Assembly: GCA_903929795.1 (NCBI GenBank)
Contig: CAIYWC010000113.1
Span: 1-64,000, forward strand
Length of the DNA: 64,000 nt
Direction of reading: 5' to 3'
Origin: an uncultured Myxococcales bacterium
Lineage (GTDB): Bacteria; Myxococcota_A; UBA9042
This document shows, in pieces, positions 7,479 to 16,653 of this stretch (its first letter is position 1; every line of letters starts with the position of its first letter). Made by a program: the position numbers and the translations under genes. The notes under the pieces are model-generated. The model did not search any database and was not told the DNA's origin. It saw nothing but the letters and a program-made list of their open reading frames with translations.

Positions 7479-10400
7479 TCAGCAACCTTCGCCATAAAGG
7501 CAGCAGTCGCCGTCGGGGTTGGAACAACACGGATCCGTGCAGCAATTGTCCACATAGCACGTGCCGTTGTTGCAGGCCGCGCAGTAGCCCGTGCACAGCG
7601 CGTCGCCCCGGCAATACCCGGTGCCGTCGAACGCGAGGACGCACTGTTCGTTGAACGTGCAGGGATCGCCGGTGTTGCAATACGCGCCCACCAAGGCCAC
7701 GGGCGTGCAGACGCCGGTACTGCATTTGTAGTGCGTGCAGTCGGTGGCGACGCCGCATGGAAGCGCGTCGCTCGGCACGCTCGAGCACGTGCCCGCGTTG
7801 CAGCTGTCCGCCGTGCAGGGATTGCCGTCGCTGCAGTTTTTGGGCGCTCCCGAGACGCACTCGCCGCCTTGGCACGCGTCTCCGACGGTGCAGGCGTTGT
7901 TGTCGTCGCAGGCGCCGGTCTGGGCGGTGTGCGCGCAACCACTCGCAGGCACGCAGGAATCGGCGGTGCAGGCGTTGCCATCGTTGCAGTTCGCCGTGCC
8001 GGTCCCGGTGCATGCGCCGCTGACACAGTTGTCGCCGGTCGTGCACGCGTTGCCGTCACTGCAGCTTGTGCCATTTCCCAGGTTGACGTGCTTGCAGCCG
8101 ACCGACGTGTCGCAGCTGTCGGTGGTGCAGGGCTGGCCATCGTCGCAGGAGACGGCCGTCAGGTACGCGCAGCTGCCGCCCGAGCAATGGTCGCCGGAGG
8201 TGCACGCATTGTTGTCCGAGCAGGTCGCAAGATCGTTGGCGACATGCTTGCATCCGCTTGAAGTTACGCACGAATCTGTCGTGCACGTGTTGGCGTCATC
8301 GCAACCGAGGGCCGCGCCGCCGTGGCACGCGCCGTTTGAACAGCTGTCCCCGGTGGTGCAGGCATTGCCGTCGTCGCAGGGTCCACTGGCGCTGGCGTGG
8401 GTGCAGCCCGCGATCGCGTCGCACGCATCGATGGTGCACGCCACGCCGTCATCGCAGCCGATGGGGCTTCCGGGTACGCACGCGCCGCCGAGACAGCTAT
8501 CGCCGGACGTGCAGACGCTGTTATCCGTGCAGGTGGCGGCGTTGGCCAGGTGCGTGCAGCCCGTCTGGGCGTTGCAGCCGTCGTTGGTGCACGGATTGCC
8601 GTCGGAACACAGCGCCGCGGTCCCGCCGAGGCAGCTGCCGCCCGCGCACGCGTCCCCGACCGTGCAAGCGTTGCCATCCGTGCACGTCGCGGCGTTGGCG
8701 AGGTGCGTGCAGCCGGTTGGGGCGGAGCAGCCGTCCGTTGTGCAGGGGTTGCTGTCAACGCAATTGGCCGCTCCGCCAGGCTGACAAGCGCCGCCGACGC
8801 ACGCGTCGCCGATCGTGCACGCGCTGCCGTCGTCGCAGCTTCCGGCCTGCGGCGCGTGTGTGCAACCTGAGACGCTGTCGCAGCCGTCCGCCGTGCAGCC
8901 GTTGCCGTCGTCGCAGCTGCGGTAGTTGCCGGAACTGCAGACGCTGTTGAGGCACTGATCGCCGACCGTGCACGCGTTGGCGTCGTCGCACGGGTTGCTG
9001 TTCGCTTTGTGCGCGCAGCCCGTGGTGCTCACGCAGCTGTCGGTCGTGCATGGATTGCCGTCGCTGCAGTCCACGGCGTTGGGCCCAATGCAGACGCCGG
9101 CCGCGCACACATCGCCGGTCGTGCACAGATCGCCGTCAACGCACACGCCGCCGTCGACGGGTTGCGAGACGCAGCCGCTGCCGGGCTGGCACGTGTCGGC
9201 CGTGCACGGGTTGCCGTCATCGCAGTCGAGCGCGGTGCCGCCCAGACACGTGCCACCGCTGCACGCTTCGCCAAACGTGCAGACGTTGCCGTCGTCGCAC
9301 GCGCCGGCTTGGGCGACGTGGTTGCACTTGCCGCCGCCGCAGTTGTCTGCGGTGCAGATGTTGCCGTCGCTGCAGTCCAGGCCGCCCGTGCCGGCGCATG
9401 TGCCGCCGGAGCACGCATCGCCGGTTGTGCAGGCGTTGCCGTCGTCGCAAGCACCCGCGGCGGCCGTGTGCTGGCAGCCGGTCGATTTGCTGCACGTGTC
9501 CAACGTGCACACATTGCCGTCCGCGCAGTCCGTCGCGGCGCCGCCAACGCACGCGCCGGCTTGGCAGAGGTCGCCCGAAGTGCACGGATCGCCGTCGGAA
9601 CACGCCTTCGGGTCCAATGCCGTGTAAACGCAGCCGCTGCCTACAGAACACGCGTCCGCGGTGCACGGATTGCCGTCGTCACAGTTCCTGAGCGCGCCGC
9701 CGATGCATGCGCCGGCCTGGCAGATGTCGCCCAGCGTGCAGACGTTCCCGTCATCGCACGCGCCGCTGATGGCCTTGTTCTGGCACCCGTCCGTCGCGGA
9801 ACAACTATCTGATGTACAAGGATTTTCGTCGTCGCACGCAAGCGCGCCGCCCGGGATGCAGCTGCCGGCCGCACAGTGGTCGGCCAGGGTGCAGACGCTG
9901 CCGTCCGTGCACGTGGCGGCGTTGGGCATGTGCACGCAGCCCGAGTTGGCCGCACAGCTGTCGTCCGTGCACGGGTTTTGGTCGTCGCAGGCCAGCGTCT
10001 CGCTGGAAGTGCAGCTGCCGCCTTGGCATTTGTCGCCCAGCGTGCACGCATTGTCATCGCTGCAGCTGAGCGTGTTGGCGGTGAAGGCGCAGCCGCTGCT
10101 GGCGTCGCAGCCGTCGTCCGTGCACGGGTTGGCGTCCGTGCAGAGGACGGAGTTGCCCGGCGTGCAGCTGCCGTTGAGGCATTGGTCGCCGGCCGTGCAA
10201 GCGTCCCCGTCGTCGCAGTCGCCGCTTGCAGCCTTGTGTTTGCAGCCACTTGCGGCCACGCAGCTGTCCGCGGTGCACGGATTGCCGTCGTCGCAGTCGA
10301 GCGCGCCGGCGCCGAGGCACTTTCCGCCAGCGCAGCTGTCGCCGGTCGTGCACAAGTTGCCGTCGGTGCATTTGCCGCCGTCCGCGCTGATCGACGTGCA

Positions 10401-11621
10401 ACCGCTTGCCAAGTCACACGAATCCGCCGTGCACACGTTGCCATCATCGCAGTCCAGCGCGCTGCCGGGCTGACACGCGCCGCTGCTGCACACGTCGCCG
10501 ACGGTGCAGGCGCTGCCATCGTCGCAAGCGGCGCTTGTGGCCTTGTGCGCGCATCCCGCGCTCGCGTCGCAACTGTCTGCCGTGCAAGGATTTTCGTCGT
10601 TGCAATCGGTGGCCGCGCCCGGCGTGCACACGGCGTTCACGCAGCTGTCGCCCACCGTGCACACGTTGCCGTCGTCGCAGCTGCCGCCCGTCGGCAGGTG
10701 TTTGCAGTGACCGACCGGGTTGCACTGCTCAATCGTGCACGGGTTGCCGTCGTCGCATTTGGTGACGTCGCTTGGAAGTGCCGGATCGCAATCCGGATTC
10801 TTGTCGCAGTCTGCTGGACAGCTGACCGTGGTTTCACCCAATGCCGCGACGCAAAACCCGTCGCCGCAGTAGCCGCAGTCGACCGGGCAGCTCAGGAAAT
10901 CCTCGCCGCCTTCGCAGGTTCCGTTGCCGCACGACGCGGCGCAGTCTTTTGGGCACTGTGCCGGACCGCCGTCGCTCGCTTCACACACGCCGTTGCCGCA
11001 GACCTGCCAGACGCAGTCCTCGGCGCACGTCGCCGGCGACTCGCCCTTGTCGCAGACGTGGTTGCCACACGCGTTGGCGCAGTCCACCGGACACGCTTGC
11101 GGCGACTCACCGCAGTCGTAGCCCTTGCATTTGCCATCGCCGCAGGAGCCGCAGCAGTCGATCTTGCAGCTCGTCGGGCCTTCTCCCGGTTCGCAAACGC
11201 CGTTGCCGCAGCCTTTGCAGTCGGCGGGGCAGGTCGTTTGGGTTTCGCCGCACGGCGTGCTGCAGATACCGTCGCCGCAGGTGCAGACCGGCCCAGTGAC
11301 TTCCGCGGAATCCGTTTCCCCATCGGCTTCGGACGCGGCGTCCGACCCGTCCTGCCCGGCAACCACGTCCGTCCCGGGCGCGTCGTCCGCGTCTGGTGTC
11401 GCGTCCGCATCGCCGACGGGCGCAACCGAGGCGTCAGCGGTCGCATCATTCGCCGACACGCTGTCGGGGCCCGCGGCGTCGCTGCCGCTTTGCCCGTCTG
11501 CGTCGAATGCGCTCTCCGCCGAATCCTGTGCAGAATCGGGCTGATCGCCCACCGTTGTGTCATCCGCCGCAGTCTTGGGCGTGCCGCAAGCGACCGCGGC
11601 CAGGAAAAAGCAGGCGAACAC
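7479..11621 (-). CDS. Giant Cys-rich repeat lipoprotein (1380 residues)
   Basis: A hydrophobic segment ending in the lipobox AVAC is followed by an acidic Asp/Ala/Ser linker of about 95 residues. Seven CGxGxCExGE...CPxDC modules come next. Then about nineteen double modules of roughly 45 residues alternate CDDGNxCTxGDxCxxGxC with CDDGNPCTxDSCxxxxGC. The end is a distinct Cys-dense tail (CCTDPCCSNPDGDCC). There is no globular domain. Related repeats are common in secreted Myxococcota proteins, where Dickkopf-like database hits are usual; they are expected to be disulfide-bonded and surface-exposed. The start is unsure: GTG 11621 gives no positive n-region, whereas upstream in-frame codons read KPGRRGYEA, which would suit a signal peptide but has no obvious start codon. 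Confidence 0.8.
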   Translation of the reverse strand: MFACFFLAAVACGTPKTAADDTTVGDQPDSAQDSAESAFDADGQSGSDAAGPDSVSANDATADASVAPVGDADATPDADDAPGTDVVAGQDGSDAASEADGETDSAEVTGPVCTCGDGICSTPCGETQTTCPADCKGCGNGVCEPGEGPTSCKIDCCGSCGDGKCKGYDCGESPQACPVDCANACGNHVCDKGESPATCAEDCVWQVCGNGVCEASDGGPAQCPKDCAASCGNGTCEGGEDFLSCPVDCGYCGDGFCVAALGETTVSCPADCDKNPDCDPALPSDVTKCDDGNPCTIEQCNPVGHCKHLPTGGSCDDGNVCTVGDSCVNAVCTPGAATDCNDENPCTADSCDASAGCAHKATSAACDDGSACTVGDVCSSGACQPGSALDCDDGNVCTADSCDLASGCTSISADGGKCTDGNLCTTGDSCAGGKCLGAGALDCDDGNPCTADSCVAASGCKHKAASGDCDDGDACTAGDQCLNGSCTPGNSVLCTDANPCTDDGCDASSGCAFTANTLSCSDDNACTLGDKCQGGSCTSSETLACDDQNPCTDDSCAANSGCVHMPNAATCTDGSVCTLADHCAAGSCIPGGALACDDENPCTSDSCSATDGCQNKAISGACDDGNVCTLGDICQAGACIGGALRNCDDGNPCTADACSVGSGCVYTALDPKACSDGDPCTSGDLCQAGACVGGAATDCADGNVCTLDTCSKSTGCQHTAAAGACDDGNACTTGDACSGGTCAGTGGLDCSDGNICTADNCGGGKCNHVAQAGACDDGNVCTFGEACSGGTCLGGTALDCDDGNPCTADTCQPGSGCVSQPVDGGVCVDGDLCTTGDVCAAGVCIGPNAVDCSDGNPCTTDSCVSTTGCAHKANSNPCDDANACTVGDQCLNSVCSSGNYRSCDDGNGCTADGCDSVSGCTHAPQAGSCDDGSACTIGDACVGGACQPGGAANCVDSNPCTTDGCSAPTGCTHLANAATCTDGNACTVGDACAGGSCLGGTAALCSDGNPCTNDGCNAQTGCTHLANAATCTDNSVCTSGDSCLGGACVPGSPIGCDDGVACTIDACDAIAGCTHASASGPCDDGNACTTGDSCSNGACHGGAALGCDDANTCTTDSCVTSSGCKHVANDLATCSDNNACTSGDHCSGGSCAYLTAVSCDDGQPCTTDSCDTSVGCKHVNLGNGTSCSDGNACTTGDNCVSGACTGTGTANCNDGNACTADSCVPASGCAHTAQTGACDDNNACTVGDACQGGECVSGAPKNCSDGNPCTADSCNAGTCSSVPSDALPCGVATDCTHYKCSTGVCTPVALVGAYCNTGDPCTFNEQCVLAFDGTGYCRGDALCTGYCAACNNGTCYVDNCCTDPCCSNPDGDCCLYGEGC

Positions 11622-12003
11622 GGCCTCGTAGCCGCGCCGACCGGGCTTGAACGCGCCAGCGCGTGCGCCGGTGGGCTGTCGTTGTGCGTCGTGTGTCGGG
11701 CAGATCGGGGCTCCAAGGGTACAGACTTCGGGAAGTGTCCGTTCGGGTCCAGCTCCTCCGCTGCCCGGGAACTTCCATGCTGTTGTTGTCTCGTGCGCAG
11801 TTTGCGCTTTCAGACAGAGCAGTCAAGCCAGGTGTTCGTTGCCGCAAAACCACACGATTTTGCGCACTTCAGGCGGAGATGCCCGTCCGTGGCACGCGGC
11901 CCGCATGCCCCATCCCGCACCGTCGCCGACCTGTAGCCGCGCCGCCGCCGCGGGTTTACACTCCGCCCCAGCCGCGCCTGCTTCGCGCGTCCCGGAGTCC
12001 GCC
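11622..12003. other. 382-base divergent promoter region
   Basis: This gap lies between the starts of the minus-strand Cys-rich gene and the plus-strand DUF4139 gene. A seven-base inverted repeat CGCAAAA/TTTTGCG (11843-11864, loop of eight) sits near its middle and could be an operator. A TTGACT hexamer (minus strand, 11821-11826) lacks a convincing -10 partner at standard spacing. The leftmost part may encode the true signal-peptide start of the Cys-rich protein. No other gene is seen. Confidence 0.4.
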
Positions 12004-14181
12004 ATGCGCCGTCTCGCCCTCGCCTTGCTCGCCCTGCCCGCTTGCCTGCCGATGCAGCAGCTGATTGAAATCAAACGCGAATTGCCGGTCACCAAGGTCG
12101 TGCTGTACCAGAACGGCGTCGGCTATTTTGAGCGACGCGGCAAGCTGCACGGCAAGGAAGTCGAACTGCGCGTGCGGCCGGATCAGGTCAACGACGTGCT
12201 CAAGTCCCTGAGCGTGCTGGATTTGTCGGGTGGCACGCCGTCGTCGGCGTCGCTGCCGGTGGAGAAATCCGGCGATCGCCTGGCGCAGGAGCTGCCGGCG
12301 CAGGTCCGCAACGCGACCGGGATGCTGGGGCTGCTGGCGGTGCTGCGCGGCGCGGAGGTGGAGGTGGACGCCGACCAGGGCACGCTCCAGGGCCGCGTGG
12401 TCGGCGTGGAGACGACGCAGCGGCGCTACGTGAACGGCAACGGCGAACAGGTCAGCGCGGAGCCGATGCTGACGCTGATGGCCAACGAGGACCAGCTGCA
12501 GACGGTGCCGGTCAGCCAGATTCGCCGGCTGACGATCGGCGACAAGACGCTGTCGGTGGGCCTGCAGCAGTCGCTGGATATCTCGCGGTCGGACGGCGCC
12601 TGGAAGCCAATCAGCGTGACGGTGCGGCTGGCGGGCGATGAGAGCCACGACCTGATTATCAGCTACATTCATGAGGTTCCGGTGTGGCGGCCGGCGTACC
12701 GCGCGTGGATTGAGAGTGGCAAGGGTATCCAGCTGCAGGGCTGGGCGGTCGTTGACAACGTCTCGGGCGAGCCGTGGAATGACGTGAACCTGACGCTGGT
12801 GGTCGGTTCGCCGCTGTCGTTTCGCTACAATTTGGCGACGCCGCACAACGTAGAGCGGCCGGATTTGTCCAGTCGTTTGCCGCAGATAGCGGACGCGCCG
12901 CCGCCGCCGGATGTGGGCTTCGCGCCGTCCGCTCCTGCGCCGCCGCCGGCAGCGATGGAGGCCGATTTTGGCGGCGGTGGCTCGGCGGACGGGTATTTTG
13001 ACGCCGCCCCGTCGTCCGGGCGCAAGATGGCGAAATCGGCCGACGCGCCGAAGCCGATGGCGATGGCGATGGCGCGCCAGCAGGCGATGGCGACCGACGC
13101 GCGCATGCAGGCCCAGCGCGCGCAGATGCAAGAGCAGATGGCGCGCCAGGAGGAAGACGCCCGGCGCGACGCGATGCAGCGGTCCGCGCAGGCGCTGATG
13201 CAAGGCCGCGACGTGGGCGCGCTGTACGCGTACGAGGCCACGACGCCGATCACGGTGCCGGATCGCTCGGCGGCGCTCATCAACATCATCTCGCGGCAGA
13301 TCGACGGCAAGGATATCTTCCTGTTTCGCGATCCGCAGTCGGGCGAGGCGCCGTTTCGCGCCGTCATGCTGAAAAACGCCAAGGATTCCACGATTGAAGG
13401 CGGGCCCATCACGCTGTACATCGACGGCACGTTCGCCGGCGAGGGCTTTATCGGCCGCGTTGCGAAGGACGAGACGGCTTTTGTGCCGTACGCCAAGGAA
13501 GGCGGTTTCGCCTTGAATTTGCAGCAGGAATACCGCATCGATGAGCTGCACCTCGTGCGCATTGTCGACGGCCGGATCACGATCCAGGGCAAGCGCGTGG
13601 CGACTCGGACCATCCAGCTGGAGTCCAACCGCGACAAGCCGAGCGTGGCGTACGTCAAGCTGCCGCTGACCGGCGGGATGGAATTGCTCAATCCGCCCAA
13701 GGACTTCGTGCGCAGCGGCGGGGACGTGTACGTGCCGGTCGAAGTGGCCGCCAAGGCCAAGGCGGAGGCCAAGCTCGTGGAGGCGACGCCGGTGGAATTC
13801 GTCGAAGCCGGGCTGACGTCGCAAGTCCTGGACGCTTTTCGCTTTTACCTGCAAGGCGCGCATGTGGTGGACGCCATCGCGGGGCCGATTCGCGAGCTGC
13901 TGACGGCGCAGGACCAGCGGGGAGCGCTGCAGCGCGACCAGGAAAACCTGCAGCGGCAGGCGCAGATTCTGGACGCGGACGGTCGGCGCATTCAGAGCAA
14001 CCTGGACTCCCTGCCGCTGGGCCCCGTGGCGGCGGACTTGCGCAAAAAGCTGGTGGATCAGCTGGCGGCAACGTCCAAGAAACAGGCGGAAGTGGCGAAA
14101 AAGCTTGTGGAAGGTCAGGTCAAGCTCGCGGCGATTGACGAGCACATCCGCACGCTTCTGGCGCAGATTGACCTGAAGTAG
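12004..14181 (+). CDS. DUF4139-domain lipoprotein
   Basis: 725 residues. A lipoprotein signal MRRLALALLALPAC opens the protein, preceded by CGGAG nine bases before ATG 12004. The segment VTKVVLYQNGVGYFER and the later WRPAYRAWIE, GWAVVDNVSGEPWNDV and LTLVVGSPLSFRY are typical of DUF4139 proteins, a family including mucoidy-inhibitor MuiA-like members. A Pro-rich and then Met/Ala/Gln-rich low-complexity insert (residues about 295-400) splits the domain. The C-terminal 100 residues (from about 640) form a heptad-rich coiled coil. The molecular function is unknown; an envelope location is inferred. It is followed closely by the RMD1-like gene. Confidence 0.8.
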   Translation: MRRLALALLALPACLPMQQLIEIKRELPVTKVVLYQNGVGYFERRGKLHGKEVELRVRPDQVNDVLKSLSVLDLSGGTPSSASLPVEKSGDRLAQELPAQVRNATGMLGLLAVLRGAEVEVDADQGTLQGRVVGVETTQRRYVNGNGEQVSAEPMLTLMANEDQLQTVPVSQIRRLTIGDKTLSVGLQQSLDISRSDGAWKPISVTVRLAGDESHDLIISYIHEVPVWRPAYRAWIESGKGIQLQGWAVVDNVSGEPWNDVNLTLVVGSPLSFRYNLATPHNVERPDLSSRLPQIADAPPPPDVGFAPSAPAPPPAAMEADFGGGGSADGYFDAAPSSGRKMAKSADAPKPMAMAMARQQAMATDARMQAQRAQMQEQMARQEEDARRDAMQRSAQALMQGRDVGALYAYEATTPITVPDRSAALINIISRQIDGKDIFLFRDPQSGEAPFRAVMLKNAKDSTIEGGPITLYIDGTFAGEGFIGRVAKDETAFVPYAKEGGFALNLQQEYRIDELHLVRIVDGRITIQGKRVATRTIQLESNRDKPSVAYVKLPLTGGMELLNPPKDFVRSGGDVYVPVEVAAKAKAEAKLVEATPVEFVEAGLTSQVLDAFRFYLQGAHVVDAIAGPIRELLTAQDQRGALQRDQENLQRQAQILDADGRRIQSNLDSLPLGPVAADLRKKLVDQLAATSKKQAEVAKKLVEGQVKLAAIDEHIRTLLAQIDLK

Positions 14182-14241
14182 CGCGAACGGCGTGCAGGGC
14201 TGCAGGTGCAGCTTGCGCGCCGACAGCAGGGAGGCCAGTCG

Positions 14242-15027
14242 ATGCCGCAGATTCGCGCGTTCCAGGTCGCCAAGCAGATTCAAATCAAGGAGTTTCGCCG
14301 GGCTTTTGCCGCGCCGGTGCTGGCCGGGGACAGCGCGGAGGCGCTCTGGGCCCACGGCGCGGAGGGGCGGTTCGCGGCGTATGAGTACGGCGCGGTCGCG
14401 TTCGTCGGCGTAGACGAGCTGGAGCAGAGCAAATTGCTGAGTTTTCTCGCACCGTTCTGCGTGGATCCGCTGGCTGATCGGCTCTCCGAAATGCTGGACG
14501 TGACGGTGGCGGCAGGCGAGGCGCAAGTCGGCCACACGTCGGTCACGGTGCCGGAGCTGAATCTGGAAACACTACGTATCTTGATGACTTACGTGGCGCA
14601 ATCGGTCGCTTTGGACTTCTTTGCTACGCAGGCGCAAAGGTTGCTGACGGACACCAAGGCGCTGTCGCTGGTGCTGGAAGAGAAGGGCCGCATCAGCCTG
14701 AGCGGCGACCAGCTCGCGCGCTACATCGCCAAGTCCATGAATTTGAAGCACACGATCGTCGGCAGCCTGTACATCCTGGATTCGCCGGATGAGACCTGGG
14801 AAAACCAGGAGCTGCACCGGCTCGACCGCGCGCTCAAGCGGACGTTCGACATCCAAACGCGCTACCGGAGCGTCGCCGAGGACATCCAGATGGCCCAGGA
14901 GAACCTGGACCTGCTGCGCGACCTGAGCCAGAGCCGCAAAAGCACGCAGCTGGAGTGGATCATCATCGCGCTGATCCTGGTCGAGGTGGTGAACATGCTG
15001 GTCGAGCGGATTTGGCGGCATGCGTGA
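14242..15027 (+). CDS. RMD1/DUF155 family protein with C-terminal membrane anchor
   Basis: 261 residues from ATG 14242, which has GGGAGG about nine bases upstream. The pattern fits the RMD1/Sif3 (DUF155) family: an N-terminal alpha/beta part with YEYGAVAFVG, a central helical region with LERDTK-like spacing (LLTDTKALSLVLEEKG), and a single C-terminal transmembrane helix LEWIIIALILVEVVNML followed by a basic end. In eukaryotes RMND1 acts in mitochondrial translation; bacterial members are uncharacterised. It lies 60 bases after the DUF4139 gene and may be cotranscribed. It converges with the methyltransferase gene. Confidence 0.75.
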   Translation: MPQIRAFQVAKQIQIKEFRRAFAAPVLAGDSAEALWAHGAEGRFAAYEYGAVAFVGVDELEQSKLLSFLAPFCVDPLADRLSEMLDVTVAAGEAQVGHTSVTVPELNLETLRILMTYVAQSVALDFFATQAQRLLTDTKALSLVLEEKGRISLSGDQLARYIAKSMNLKHTIVGSLYILDSPDETWENQELHRLDRALKRTFDIQTRYRSVAEDIQMAQENLDLLRDLSQSRKSTQLEWIIIALILVEVVNMLVERIWRHA

Positions 15028-15055
15028 ATGCCTCCGTGCGAGGCCGACCCGTGCC

Positions 15056-15799
15056 TCAGCGCGCCGGCTTGATCGCCACCGCCACCAGACTCTTGCCGAT
15101 CGGCGTCCGCGGCAGAAGCCGGCTCAGCGCCGCCTCCAGCACGCGCGTCACGGGCACGCCCACGCGGTCATAGGCCTGCGCGCCCAGGGCGTCGTATTTC
15201 TTGCGTTTGAGCACCTTGCCGGCGATGAACCACGGCAAAATCCCCAGCGTATCCAAGTAGTCCAGCCGCTGCACCTGGAAACCCGCGGCGGCGAGCTTGT
15301 CGCCCAGCTCCGCGCGCCGGTAGCGCCGCACGTGGTCGACAATCGCGTCCAGCGAACCGTACAGCTCCGGAACCGCGGGCACGAAAATGCAGAGCGCGCC
15401 GCCCGGTTTCAGCACCTCGAACAGCCGCGCCAGCACCGCCGCGTCGTCCGGGATGTGCTCCAGCACGTTGACCATCAGCGCGGCGTCAAACGGCACCGCC
15501 AGCAGCTCCGGCGCGACCTCGTGCAGCACCGCTTCCGCCACCGTCACGTTGCGCCGCTCGCCCACGCGCGCGCGCAGCTTTTCGCAGAGGTTCGCCGCCG
15601 GCTCCACAAGCAGCGCGCTGTCCACCCGGTCGAGATAGCGCAGCGCGACGTTGCCGATACCCGCGCCGACCTCGATGACGCGACCATGCAGATAACCTTG
15701 AAATTGCTCAAGAATCCAGCCGGTATAGCGCGGCAAATCGGCCAGCGCCTCCAGATCCTGGCCCGCGTAGTGCGTGTTGCTCGTATCGGCCACGTGCAT
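15056..15799 (-). CDS. Class I SAM-dependent methyltransferase
   Basis: 247 residues. The Rossmann motif I is VIEVGAGIGNVALRYL (about residues 42-57), followed by an acidic strand end (LLVEPA), motif IV DAALMVNVLEHIPDD and LKPGGALCIFVPA. Such proteins methylate small molecules, lipids or sugars in family members; the substrate is unclear. The C terminus carries a basic patch (KVLKRKKYDA) and a hydrophobic helix, which may favour membrane association. ATG 15799 lies two bases after the stop of the last sugar-permease gene, so it is probably the final gene of the ABC operon. Confidence 0.8.
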   Translation of the reverse strand: MHVADTSNTHYAGQDLEALADLPRYTGWILEQFQGYLHGRVIEVGAGIGNVALRYLDRVDSALLVEPAANLCEKLRARVGERRNVTVAEAVLHEVAPELLAVPFDAALMVNVLEHIPDDAAVLARLFEVLKPGGALCIFVPAVPELYGSLDAIVDHVRRYRRAELGDKLAAAGFQVQRLDYLDTLGILPWFIAGKVLKRKKYDALGAQAYDRVGVPVTRVLEAALSRLLPRTPIGKSLVAVAIKPAR

Positions 15800-15801
15800 C
15801 C

Positions 15802-16653
15802 TCAACCTTTGACGCCGCCAGCGGTCAGACCGCCAACCAGCTGTTTTTCAAGCGAATAAAACAGCGCCATCACCGGCGCGGAAACGACGAGCGAGGCAGC
15901 GGCGAACAGCGCCCACTGGACGTCTTTGTCGCCGACATAGCCGCGAATTTGCACAGGAAGCGTGTAAGCCGCCTCGCGCGAAAGGAAAGTGTAGGCAAGC
16001 ACGAACTCGTTCCACGCCGTCATGAAGGAAAACAGCGCGGTGACGGCGATTGCCGGCGCGGACAGTGGCAGGATAATGCGCCAGAAAATCTGCAGTCGCG
16101 TCGCGCCGTCGATGATCGCAGACTCCTCGATTTCCTTGGGCAAAGTGTCAAAATAGCCCTTGAGCGTCCAGGTGCAAAATGGCACCGTCGTCGTCGCATA
16201 GACAAGCACGAGGCCGAGCATGGAGTCCAGCAGGTTGAGCTTTTGCATCAGCACGTACAGCGGAATCATGGTCAAAATGCCGGGAAACATCTGCGTGGCG
16301 AGAAAGCCGAGCATGCCGGCGCGGCGGCCGGGAAACTCGAAGCGGGCAAAACCATAGGCGGCGGTGCAGGCAAGCGTGATGCCCAGCGCGGTCGTGGACA
16401 GCGAGACGATGAGCGAGTTGGCGAGCTGGCGGCCAAAAAGCCACGTGCCATCACTGCCTTTGTGGCTGACGACCGCGGTAAACGCATCGAGCGAGAGCGT
16501 CTCCGGCCACGGCCACGGCGATGCCGACGCGCCACCGGTGCCGCTGAGCGCCAGCTTGATGACGTACAGCGCCGGATACAGCGTGGCAATCGTGATCGGC
16601 ACGAGCAAGACATGCAGCGCCCACGGCGGAAATCCCTTGCGCGGCGTGGTCAT
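15802..16653 (-). CDS. Sugar ABC transporter permease, MalG type
   Basis: 283 residues with six hydrophobic segments. The EAA loop is clear: EIEESAIIDGATRLQIFWRIILPLS in family terms (here EESAIIDGATRLQIF followed by LPLSAPAI). TQMFPGILTMIPLYVLM is typical of MalG helices. The ATG overlaps the stop of the partner permease gene by four bases (ATGA), showing translational coupling. It forms the membrane channel with the larger permease and is driven by the ATPase encoded at the operon start. Confidence 0.9.
   Translation of the reverse strand: MTTPRKGFPPWALHVLLVPITIATLYPALYVIKLALSGTGGASASPWPWPETLSLDAFTAVVSHKGSDGTWLFGRQLANSLIVSLSTTALGITLACTAAYGFARFEFPGRRAGMLGFLATQMFPGILTMIPLYVLMQKLNLLDSMLGLVLVYATTTVPFCTWTLKGYFDTLPKEIEESAIIDGATRLQIFWRIILPLSAPAIAVTALFSFMTAWNEFVLAYTFLSREAAYTLPVQIRGYVGDKDVQWALFAAASLVVSAPVMALFYSLEKQLVGGLTAGGVKG

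Noticed and set aside
9876-11936. A 686-codon plus-strand frame rich in Val, Ala and Arg opposite the Cys-rich gene
   Set aside because: Its apparent repeats (such as RARIAVVA) are the complement of the CDDGN repeats. The minus-strand reading has a lipobox and a consistent repeat unit.
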